Shown here: positions 7,049 through 13,583 of the stretch, piece by piece
Layout: the number at the start of each line of letters is the position of its first letter
Position numbering within the stretch: position 1 is the first letter of the stretch
From: an uncultured Wenzhouxiangella sp.
Lineage (GTDB): Bacteria; Pseudomonadota; Gammaproteobacteria; Xanthomonadales; Wenzhouxiangellaceae
DNA length: 13,583 nucleotides
Direction of reading: 5' to 3'
NCBI GenBank assembly: GCA_937876395.1
Contig: CALEIM010000023.1
Location: 1 to 13,583, forward strand
Notes under the pieces: generated by a model
Seen by the model: the letters and a program-made list of their open reading frames with translations, nothing else
Databases searched by the model: none
Told to the model about the DNA's origin: nothing
Made by a program: the position numbers and the translations under genes

Positions 7049-7506
7049 AGTTTTTCCAGTCCCATGATGTAATCCCAGTGTGCCTTGTCGATCGGCATGA
7101 CCGACAGGCGATTACCGCGCCTGATCAGCGGCAAACCGTCGAGCGCGTCGGCATGCTGCTTGATTTCACGCAGCGAAATCGTGCGCCGGGTGTGGCGCTT
7201 GTAGCGAACGTCGACCAGAATCCAGCGCGGATCGTCTGGATCGCTTTTGGGGTCGTAATACGGTGTTTCCGGATCAAACTGGGTCGGGTCGGGATACGGC
7301 TTGCTGGCCACCTCGGCAATGCCGACCACGCCCGGCTCCTTGCAGTTGGAATGATAGAAGAAAACCTTGTCGCCGATCTTCATGTCGTCGCGCATGAAAT
7401 TGCGCGCCTGGTAATTGCGCACGCCGTCCCAAGGCTCGGTCCCAACGCGCTTCAAATCATCAATGCTGAAGGCTTCCGGCTCGGTTTTCATCAGCCAATA
7501 CTGCAC
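7045..7506 (-). CDS. EVE-domain protein (thymocyte nuclear protein 1 family)
   Basis: With the GTG start at 7506 this is a 153-aa protein that is almost wholly a single EVE domain. It opens with the typical QYWLMKTEPEAFSIDDL, followed by WDGVRNYQARNFMRDDMKIGDKVFFYHS (about 26-53), GVVGIAEV, PRWILVDVRY and RRGNRLSVMPI. EVE domains have a PUA-like fold and bind modified bases such as methylcytosine or its derivatives in DNA, or modified RNA; the exact ligand here is unknown. The open frame extends upstream to 7659, but that extension has no family similarity and a GGAG lies 10 nt before the GTG, so the shorter form is chosen. Its stop overlaps the rpiA start (ATGA). EVE genes beside rpiA are also found in Pseudomonas. 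Confidence 0.9.
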   Translation of the reverse strand: MQYWLMKTEPEAFSIDDLKRVGTEPWDGVRNYQARNFMRDDMKIGDKVFFYHSNCKEPGVVGIAEVASKPYPDPTQFDPETPYYDPKSDPDDPRWILVDVRYKRHTRRTISLREIKQHADALDGLPLIRRGNRLSVMPIDKAHWDYIMGLEKL

Positions 7507-7674
7507 GAGGACCAGGCTCCAAACAGAAAAAGGAAAGGATAGTCTAACGCAGCCGCCGAAGGTTGACGGCGAATCCGCGTCAGAATCTCGGCAACCACCC
7601 CAACCAATGGCACATGTCTTTGTGCGACACACAGGCATAATAGCGGCTGCGAGGTCCACTGGGAGAATCGAACC
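7507..7674. promoter_or_regulatory. Divergent intergenic region between the EVE-rpiA and Yip1-ABC operons
   Basis: These 168 bp must hold the promoters of two operons. For the rightward operon a CATAAT (7636-7641) is a plausible -10 but no good -35 stands 16-18 bp before it; a TTGACG at 7563-7568 has no matching -10. A short inverted repeat CGCCG-N8-CGGCG (7554-7571) could form a hairpin but has no T-tract. A GGGAG (7661-7665), 9 nt before the ATG at 7675, is the ribosome binding site of the Yip1 gene. No gene is seen in the gap. Confidence 0.35.
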
Positions 7675-8385
7675 ATGAGCAACAACACATACGGAATTGG
7701 CAACGCGCTGATCGATATCATTGCCGCGCCGTCAAAGGCGATTGATGAAATTCGTGACCGGGTGAGCTGGCTTTGGGTGCCGCTAATCATCGTGATCGTG
7801 CTGTCGATAGCCAGCCTGGTCAGCTACTACGCCTGGGTGGATTTTGACTGGCTGGTCGACCAGTCGGTTGCCCAGGCCCTGCAGTCCGGCGCTGATCCGT
7901 CGGCCGAGGCGGCCATACGCGGCTTCATGCAGCCGGGCACGATGATCGCCATTGCCGCAGTGTCGGTGTTGGTCTTCACCCTGCTGATTTACATCCTGCA
8001 GTCGGTCTACCTGCATCTGATCAACAAAGTCACCGGCAATCCGGAGCTGCGCTTTGGTCAGTGGTTTTCACTGACGGCCTGGTCTGCGTTTCCGATGGTG
8101 TTTGTGGCCCTGTCGACCTTCGGTATGCTCGCCCTGACCAGCACCCGCCAACTGGGGCAGTACGATCTGTCGCCGTTGAGCCTGCAGTCACTTTTTATTG
8201 GCGCTGAACCCGGCTCATCCTGGGCGTCCTGGGGCAGTTCACTGACCCTGATCTCTTTCTGGACGATCGGGCTGCTGGCCCTGGGTATCCGACGCTGGAC
8301 CGGCGCTTCAGTGCTGAAGGCCGTGATTATCGCCGCTATGCCCTCGGTGCTGATATTCGGCATCTGGGCGCTGGTCATCGCCTGA
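7675..8385 (+). CDS. Yip1-family integral membrane protein (YknW-like)
   Basis: A 236-aa polytopic protein with about five hydrophobic helices (roughly 33-53, 90-115, 134-156, 188-206 and 214-235). The cytoplasmic N-terminus GNALIDIIAAPSKAIDEIRDR is the typical start of bacterial Yip1-family proteins, where a P-x-x-A helix precedes TM1. It is the first gene of a four-gene unit; the membrane fusion protein starts 5 nt after its stop. In B. subtilis the Yip1 protein YknW stands in the same place before yknXYZ and is needed for that exporter to work properly, so an assembly or modulating role is inferred here. It has no catalytic motif that I recognise. Confidence 0.82.
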   Translation: MSNNTYGIGNALIDIIAAPSKAIDEIRDRVSWLWVPLIIVIVLSIASLVSYYAWVDFDWLVDQSVAQALQSGADPSAEAAIRGFMQPGTMIAIAAVSVLVFTLLIYILQSVYLHLINKVTGNPELRFGQWFSLTAWSAFPMVFVALSTFGMLALTSTRQLGQYDLSPLSLQSLFIGAEPGSSWASWGSSLTLISFWTIGLLALGIRRWTGASVLKAVIIAAMPSVLIFGIWALVIA

Positions 8386-8390
8386 TTCGG

Positions 8391-9590
8391 ATGAAACGCA
8401 AACTGCTCATATTCGCCGCCATCGGGGCGGCCCTGGTACTGCTGCTGTTGTTCTCCCGCCTGACCGGCACAGACAGCGGCAAGGAAGTCGAAATCAGTCC
8501 GGTGCAGCAGGAGGTTGTCCGTAGCGCCGTGCTCGCTTCCGGCCAACTGGTCTATCGTGATCAGGTCCAGCTACGCTCGGAGCTGATCGGCCGTGCCGCT
8601 CTGGTCCCCTTCGAAGAGGGCGACCGGGTGGCAGCCGGCGACCTGATCGTTGGCCTTGAGCCCGAGCAGTACCAGGCCCAGCTCGACCAGCAGGAAGCAC
8701 GGGTGCGGCTGCAGCAGATCGCCATTGACCGCCAGCAGCTACTGGTTGAAAACCTGCAGCGCCAGGTGGAACGTACCCGCGAGCTGTTCAGGCGCGAGCT
8801 GGTGGATGCCAGCTCCCAGGAAAACTCGGAAAACGAGCTGGAGATGGCGCGCCTGGATCTGCAATCCCGCCAGGCGGCCTTGACTCAGGAGCGCGCCGCG
8901 CTGGCACAGACGCGTGACAATCTGGACCGCACCGAAATCCGTTCGCCGATCGACGGCATCGTCATCCAGCTTGATGTCAAACCGGGCGAGTCGGTTATTG
9001 CCGGCACCACCAATATCCCTGGCTCGACGATCGCGATCATTGCCGATACGTCCTCGATGCTGGCCGAACTGCTGGTTGATGAAGCCGACATCGCCCAGGT
9101 TGCGGTGGATCAGCCGGCCGACATTTACGCCGCCGCTTTTCCGGACACGCCAATCCATGGCGTGGTCGAAAAAATTGCCACCACCGCGCGACGCGCCGAA
9201 GGCCAGCAGAACCTGAGCTTTGAAGTTGAAGTGCGCCTGCTTGACGCAGACCGGATGGACGTACGCTCGGGCATGAGTGCGCGCGCCGAAATCTTCACCG
9301 AATCCAGCGAACACGCCCTTGCACTGCCGATCCAGGCCGTTCAATACGATGAAAGCAACGCCAGCGGCGAAGAAAACAGCTACGTTTTTGTAGACGACCA
9401 CGGCACCGCCCGCCGGCGCGCGGTGCGCACCGGATTGTCGTCTGACAGCCACATCGAAATTCTTGACGGGCTTTCAGCCGGCGAGCGCGTCGTGACCGGC
9501 CCGTTCCGCACCCTGCGCACGCTCAGCGACGGTGAGCGAATACGCGCCATAACAGCGGGCACGGCAGGCACAACGGCCGAGGCAGACTGA
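8391..9590 (+). CDS. Periplasmic adaptor of a MacAB-type ABC exporter (HlyD/MacA family)
   Basis: A 399-aa membrane fusion protein. Residues 4-22 form one N-terminal membrane anchor; there is no lipobox Cys. The two halves of the lipoyl domain are around 58-92 (LVPFEEGDRVAAGDLIVGLE) and 183-204 (RSPIDGIVIQLDVKPGESVI), and they flank an alpha-helical hairpin of about 85 residues (93-180, Gln/Arg-rich coiled coil). A beta-barrel domain (about 222-302) and a membrane-proximal domain (to about 385) follow. At the hairpin tip the RLS pattern that contacts TolC-like channels is mostly kept: Arg128, Leu132, but Asp139 where Ser is usual. The ATPase gene begins 1 nt after the stop, so the two are co-translated. 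The substrate cannot be read from the sequence. No outer-membrane channel gene is present in the window. Confidence 0.9.
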   Translation: MKRKLLIFAAIGAALVLLLLFSRLTGTDSGKEVEISPVQQEVVRSAVLASGQLVYRDQVQLRSELIGRAALVPFEEGDRVAAGDLIVGLEPEQYQAQLDQQEARVRLQQIAIDRQQLLVENLQRQVERTRELFRRELVDASSQENSENELEMARLDLQSRQAALTQERAALAQTRDNLDRTEIRSPIDGIVIQLDVKPGESVIAGTTNIPGSTIAIIADTSSMLAELLVDEADIAQVAVDQPADIYAAAFPDTPIHGVVEKIATTARRAEGQQNLSFEVEVRLLDADRMDVRSGMSARAEIFTESSEHALALPIQAVQYDESNASGEENSYVFVDDHGTARRRAVRTGLSSDSHIEILDGLSAGERVVTGPFRTLRTLSDGERIRAITAGTAGTTAEAD

Positions 9591-9591
9591 C

Positions 9592-10311
9592 ATGAGCGTT
9601 GTGGCCACCGTGGATGCGAACACCCAGGTGATCGCCCTGCGCGGCATTCGCCGCGAGTACCACATGGGCGACCAGACCGTCCACGCGCTGGCCGGGATTG
9701 ATCTGGACATCGGTCACAACGAATACGTCGCCGTAATCGGTGCTTCCGGCTCGGGCAAGTCCAGCCTGATGAACGTCATCGGCTGCCTGGATCGCCCCAC
9801 CGCCGGCACCTACCACCTCAACGGTCGAGACGTAGCGCGCATGAATGAAAACGAGCTAGCCGAGGTGCGCAATCGCGATATCGGTTTCATCTTTCAGAGC
9901 TTCAACCTGCTGCCGCGAGCTGATGCGCTGCAAAACGTGATGCAACCGCTGGTTTATCGACGTTTGCCGATCGCCGAACGACGCCGGCAGGCAACGCGCG
10001 CCCTGGAACGTGTCGGCCTGGCCTCGCGCATGGACCATCTGCCCAACCAGCTTTCCGGCGGTCAGCGCCAGCGCGTGGCCGTGGCTCGTGCCCTGGTCGG
10101 CGAACCGGCCATCCTGCTGGCCGACGAACCGACCGGCAACCTGGACTCGGCTACCACCCTGGAAATCATGGCCCTGTTCGACCAGATTCATACCAGCGGC
10201 CAGACCATCATCATCGTGACCCATGAGCCCGAGATTGCCCAGCACTGCCATCGCGTGGTGCGCCTGCGCGACGGGCTGATCGAATACGACCGGCGGAACA
10301 AAGAGCGATGA
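9592..10311 (+). CDS. ABC transporter ATP-binding protein, MacB/LolD class
   Basis: This 239-aa nucleotide-binding subunit has a complete set of ATPase motifs: Walker A GASGSGKS (50-57), Q-loop Gln102 in FIFQSFNLLPR, signature LSGGQ (154-158) followed by RQRVAVARAL, Walker B ILLADE (174-179), D-loop NLDS and switch His211 in IIVTHE. The FNLLPRADALQNV segment and GNLDS are typical of the MacB/LolD class that drives mechanotransmission rather than ordinary transport through the membrane. Unlike E. coli MacB, the ATPase is not fused to the permease. Its TGA overlaps the permease ATG at 10308 (ATGA), so the two subunits are probably made in equal amounts. Confidence 0.95.
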   Translation: MSVVATVDANTQVIALRGIRREYHMGDQTVHALAGIDLDIGHNEYVAVIGASGSGKSSLMNVIGCLDRPTAGTYHLNGRDVARMNENELAEVRNRDIGFIFQSFNLLPRADALQNVMQPLVYRRLPIAERRRQATRALERVGLASRMDHLPNQLSGGQRQRVAVARALVGEPAILLADEPTGNLDSATTLEIMALFDQIHTSGQTIIIVTHEPEIAQHCHRVVRLRDGLIEYDRRNKER

Positions 10312-11540
10312 TTTCGATTGCGCTCGACAGTCTGCGCTCGGCCTTCGATGCCATTCGTACCCACGGCCTGCGCTCCATCCTGACCACGCTTGGCATCATC
10401 ATCGGCGTTGCCGCAGTGATTGCGGTCATTTCCATCGTTCAAGGGCTTTCCCACACGGTCAACGCGCAGTTCCAGGGCCTTGGTGCCGATACCGTGACGG
10501 TGCGCTCATACACACCGTTTTCCCAGGCGATCATCGGTCGCATGTCGCTGCTTGAGGAAAAAGATCTGCGCGCTCTGGAACACCGCGTCGAAGGCATTTC
10601 GCATATCACCCCGGTGATGTACAGCCCCGACGGCCGCACCGGCCAGGTTGGCTACCGCAGCCGCAACCACTTCACCCAGGTGATGGGCGTGGGCCACGCC
10701 TACATCGACGTGACCGGCGTGATGCCACAAGAGGGCCGCTTCTTCACCCGCAGCGATGCGGAGCGACGACGCATGGTCTGCCTGATCGGAACCGAGGTGG
10801 GCGAACAGCTTGAACTGCCCGACAGCGGCCTGGGTGAGTTCATTCGGGTCGGCGACGACTGGTGCCGCATCGTCGGCGTACTGGAAAGTCGCGGCGAGCT
10901 GTTCGGCATGTCGCAGGATGATCTGGTTCTGCTGCCGTACAACACCATGCAGCGCCTGGCCGGCAGCACCCGGCGCACCGACATCCAGATTCATCTCAAA
11001 GTGATCGACGTCGATCGCATGGACGAGACCACCGATCGCATTCGGCGCGTGTTGCGCCAGCAGCGCGGACTGGGGCCCGGTCAGGCCGATGATTTCCGGG
11101 TTCAGACCGCAGAGCAGCTCACCGAAAGCTTCAATTCCATTCTCAATACAGTCACCGGGGTGGCCGCAGGCATTGTCGGCATCTCGCTGTTGGTTGGCGG
11201 CATCGGCATCATGAACATCATGCTGGTCTCGGTCACTGAGCGCACCCGCGAGATCGGCATTCTCAAAGCCCTGGGTGCCACACGCGGCGATATCCTGCTG
11301 CAGTTCCTGATCGAGGCCGTTCTGCTGTGCCTGCTCGGGGGCCTGATTGGTCTGGCCATCGGCTACGGCGTCGGCGCCGTGGCCGCGATGCTCCTGCCCG
11401 GCTTTCCACCGGCCCACGTGCCGCTGTGGGCCATCTTCCTGTCGGTGGGTTTTTCAGCGGCAGTTGGCATCGTCTTCGGCATCCTCCCGGCCGCCAAAGC
11501 CGCACAGCTCGATCCGATCGAGGCGCTCAGGTACGAGTAG
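10308..11540 (+). CDS. ABC transporter permease, MacB/FtsX type
   Basis: A 410-aa permease with the four-helix layout of the MacB class: TM1 at about 21-45, a large periplasmic domain (about 50-280, MacB_PCD type), then TM2 (about 282-305), TM3 (about 331-358) and TM4 (about 373-394). The cytoplasmic loop SVTERTREIGILKALGAT (308-325) couples to the ATPase, and the end GILPAAKAAQLDPIEALRYE is the family C-terminus. In this class the periplasmic domains open and close as ATP is used, pushing cargo from the periplasm through a TolC-type channel. It is the last gene of the operon; its TAG lies 6 bp from the stop of the convergent gene, with no recognisable terminator between them. Confidence 0.94.
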   Translation: MISIALDSLRSAFDAIRTHGLRSILTTLGIIIGVAAVIAVISIVQGLSHTVNAQFQGLGADTVTVRSYTPFSQAIIGRMSLLEEKDLRALEHRVEGISHITPVMYSPDGRTGQVGYRSRNHFTQVMGVGHAYIDVTGVMPQEGRFFTRSDAERRRMVCLIGTEVGEQLELPDSGLGEFIRVGDDWCRIVGVLESRGELFGMSQDDLVLLPYNTMQRLAGSTRRTDIQIHLKVIDVDRMDETTDRIRRVLRQQRGLGPGQADDFRVQTAEQLTESFNSILNTVTGVAAGIVGISLLVGGIGIMNIMLVSVTERTREIGILKALGATRGDILLQFLIEAVLLCLLGGLIGLAIGYGVGAVAAMLLPGFPPAHVPLWAIFLSVGFSAAVGIVFGILPAAKAAQLDPIEALRYE

Positions 11541-11546
11541 AGCCGG

Positions 11547-13583
11547 TCAAGCAGGTGCCTGGCCGGCCTGGTCTTTCCGAACCGGCTGAATGACCTCTTT
11601 GAGCGCGCTGTCGGGCAGTGCATAGGTCAGGCCAACGTGGGGGCTGTTGGCGGCCAGCACTTCAGGAAAACGGATGCCGGGCAGGACGGAAACGGCGAAT
11701 ACTTCCTGAACCGCATCCTCGAACTTGAGAAAGCCCACGGTTTGGCCCGAGCGAATATCCACCACCCAGACGCCGCAGTTGCGCTCGGATACGCGTTCGG
11801 TCAGCGAAATACCGGAGAATACGGCCGATTCACGCACCTGGGACAGGCCGATAAAGGCAAATTGGCCGAGAAAGTCCAGGCCACGGGTAAAACCGGGAAG
11901 CTCGGCCACGGTTTCCACCTGGCCGGTGTCAAGATCGACCGTGGCCAGTGAACCGTTGCCCGATTCGAGCACCCACAGCTTGCCTTGGTACCAGCGCGGT
12001 GAATGCGGCATGGACAGGCCGCGGCAGAGGATCTCATTGCTCTGGACGTCCATCAGCACACCGCCGCCGGCCTTGTTTTCACGCCAGCCGCCGGCCAGGT
12101 CGCTGGTGCCCAGTGCGGTGACGTATTTCGGTTTGCCGTCCACCACTTCAAGGCCGTTTAGATGACAGCGATCTTCGGCCGCATAGCCGGAAATGAACGG
12201 TGGCCGCCAGCGCGGCACGAAACTGTGCTCTTCATCGAGCGTGCACAAGCAGGAGAAACGGGTGTTGACCAGCCACAGCTCGTCGCCGGCCCAGTCCATC
12301 TCGTGAATATCAATCTGGCCGGTGACGTGCGTGCGCCGCGGCAAAAACGCGGCGTCGTGGCGCCCCTTGGGCTCTAAACGCGCTGCCAGATCGGTCATTT
12401 GACGGTAGAACTCGACCGTTTGCCGGGTGCCCATCGCCAGACGCCCGGCGCCATCAACGGCCAGCCCCATGGGCCGATTGGAAAGTTGAAAATGGGTGTT
12501 GAGCTTGCCCTCGCTTTCTCGACAGATCACCAGCTTGCCTGCCTGGTAGGTTGTAACCAGCAGGGAGCTGGCGGTTTGCTGAAGCAGCTGAGGCAGACTT
12601 TTGGTGTGCACACTGCGCAAAGCCGACACGTCTGTCGCGGCCTGGTTTGCGTCGCCGGAAGCTGCTTGTGGCGACTGCGCTGCCGGGTCGGCCTGGATAA
12701 CGGCCGCATCGGCCGACTGCTCTTTGTGCGGCTCAGCGGTGTGCCCTTCTGCGGCCTTGGCTGCCGCCTGGCGAGCCTTTAGAACAACCACCGGCCGGCC
12801 CTGATCATCACGAAGCGCGCTTTGCACCACCGTCTGGTAGAGCATCTCGGCGCTGTCCATTCCATTGGCGAGTCGCCAGGCTCCCGAAAAGCTGGCCGCC
12901 TGGGCCAGCAACTGCTCCAGGGCCTGCTGATAGGCAGGTCGGCCTTGATCATCCTCAGCAAAACGGGCATAGATGCCCTGCCACTGCTGGATAAACTGTT
13001 CGAGGCTGGCCTCCAGCTTGGGCAGATGAGGTGCATTTTCCGGTGCACTGGAGCGCAGATCTTCCATCACCGCGCCGATCAGACTTTCGAGTTCAAACGG
13101 CGACATCACGCGCGGCAAGCGGACGGTTTCGGCCTCCAGCTCGCGAGCGGCGGCCGCACTCAGATTGATCTGGCGCGGCGACATGCGGTTTTCTCGTTCA
13201 GGTTCCAGCGGCCGATCCGCGGATTTTATCGTGTTCCAGAACGAGGCCGACCCGACGGTGTCGCTGATCACGCACAGCAGCGGCTCATCACCCGATACTT
13301 CGTGGCGATAACCGGCCCAGCCGTTGAGCGTCCACACCTCGCCGGCCGGAAGTTCGATCGATTCGCTGCCACAGTGCCAGCGGCTGCCGACGGCTTGGAT
13401 GGGCATGAATACGCGCAGCCGCCGATGCCAGTAGTAGCCGGCATCCACCTGGGTTTTGGCGTCGGCACCTGGCTCGACGCGCAGCAGCAGGCTGCGTCCA
13501 AGTACCGTATCAAGTGCCAGCAGCAAGCGCTGAACGGTCGGCAGCTTCTCCAGCCAGGCCGTTGGGCGCAGGACGCCTTCCAT
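11547..13583 (-). CDS. TIGR03032-family protein with degenerate Asp/Asn beta-hydroxylase-like N-terminal domain
   Basis: The frame has 678 codons with an ATG exactly at the window end; the true start may lie further right. Residues 1-118 resemble an Asp/Asn beta-hydroxylase (2-oxoglutarate/Fe(II)) domain: LRVEPGADAKTQVDAGYYW, RRLRVFMPI, PAGEVWTLNGW, RHEV (His94), ISDTVGSASFW. By alignment from memory, the first metal His is Gln45, the RIHIPI His is Phe59, and the 2-oxoglutarate Arg is Leu102, so activity is doubtful. Residues 140-265 are a helical region. About 270-325 is an Ala/Gln/Asp-rich linker. Residues 329-640 are a strongly conserved TIGR03032 domain, with marks such as SLLVTTYQAGKL, VNTRFSCLCTLD, HSFVPRWRPPFIS, EDRCHLNGL, GLSMPHSPRW, LPGFTRGLDF and GLSQVRESAVF, probably a beta-propeller of unknown function. 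No signal peptide is visible. Confidence 0.88.
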   Translation of the reverse strand: MEGVLRPTAWLEKLPTVQRLLLALDTVLGRSLLLRVEPGADAKTQVDAGYYWHRRLRVFMPIQAVGSRWHCGSESIELPAGEVWTLNGWAGYRHEVSGDEPLLCVISDTVGSASFWNTIKSADRPLEPERENRMSPRQINLSAAAARELEAETVRLPRVMSPFELESLIGAVMEDLRSSAPENAPHLPKLEASLEQFIQQWQGIYARFAEDDQGRPAYQQALEQLLAQAASFSGAWRLANGMDSAEMLYQTVVQSALRDDQGRPVVVLKARQAAAKAAEGHTAEPHKEQSADAAVIQADPAAQSPQAASGDANQAATDVSALRSVHTKSLPQLLQQTASSLLVTTYQAGKLVICRESEGKLNTHFQLSNRPMGLAVDGAGRLAMGTRQTVEFYRQMTDLAARLEPKGRHDAAFLPRRTHVTGQIDIHEMDWAGDELWLVNTRFSCLCTLDEEHSFVPRWRPPFISGYAAEDRCHLNGLEVVDGKPKYVTALGTSDLAGGWRENKAGGGVLMDVQSNEILCRGLSMPHSPRWYQGKLWVLESGNGSLATVDLDTGQVETVAELPGFTRGLDFLGQFAFIGLSQVRESAVFSGISLTERVSERNCGVWVVDIRSGQTVGFLKFEDAVQEVFAVSVLPGIRFPEVLAANSPHVGLTYALPDSALKEVIQPVRKDQAGQAPA

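Noticed and set aside
7507..7659. N-terminal extension of the EVE protein from an upstream ATG
   Set aside because: The extra 51 residues are Cys/Gly/Ser-rich with no similarity to the family, which begins at QYWLMKTEP. A GTG with a GGAG ribosome binding site stands right before it.
7507..7674. 6S RNA gene, expected in some gammaproteobacteria near EVE and rpiA genes
   Set aside because: The gap is 168 bp, shorter than a typical 6S RNA of about 180 nt, and must also hold two promoters. I see no long closing stem, and the usual neighbours zapA and the formyltetrahydrofolate cyclo-ligase gene are absent.
10506..11417. A 303-codon minus-strand frame opposite the permease gene
   Set aside because: The His/Gln/Asp-rich composition is typical of an antisense reading of a membrane protein gene. 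The permease is certain from its helices and C-terminal motif.

Overview
The window is about 13.6 kb of dense, high-GC bacterial chromosome. The genes point to a gammaproteobacterium, perhaps of the Xanthomonadales/Chromatiales side (for example a Wenzhouxiangella-like organism). The reasons are a PhoP/PhoQ-type two-component pair, DusA, a Gram-negative style RpiA, an EVE protein next to rpiA, and a TIGR03032 protein fused to an Asp/Asn beta-hydroxylase-like domain. This placement is inference; no rRNA or marker set is present. I see no IS element, CRISPR array, tRNA or rRNA, and no stretch above about 170 bp without a gene.

Left part (1-4186, all minus strand). Read in transcription order, ctlX (guanidine/citrulline-type hydrolase) has its own candidate promoter. 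It is followed by a compact operon: a 77-aa exported PepSY protein, a PhoP-like response regulator, a PhoQ-like histidine kinase and a SAM-dependent methyltransferase that runs off the left edge. The spacings are 3 nt, 8 nt and an ATGA stop/start overlap. A tandem hexamer repeat resembling a PhoP box overlaps the ctlX stop codon and sits 10 bp upstream of a good -10 element, so the operon is probably autoregulated.

Middle (4222-7506). dusA (minus) is divergent from a membrane diguanylate cyclase (plus) with an intact GGEEF site and I-site. The cyclase converges with a two-gene minus-strand operon in which an EVE-domain protein and rpiA overlap by ATGA.

Right part (7675-11540, plus strand). 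Four tightly packed genes encode a Yip1-family membrane protein, an HlyD/MacA-type membrane fusion protein, a MacB/LolD-type ATPase and a MacB/FtsX-type permease. Order and composition match Bacillus subtilis yknWXYZ, but in what appears to be a Gram-negative host. This is the most system-like unit in the window.

Right edge (11547-13583, minus strand). A long protein combines an N-terminal domain related to Asp/Asn beta-hydroxylases, which seems to have lost most of its metal- and 2-oxoglutarate-binding residues, with a well-conserved C-terminal TIGR03032 domain of unknown function. Its true start may lie beyond the window.
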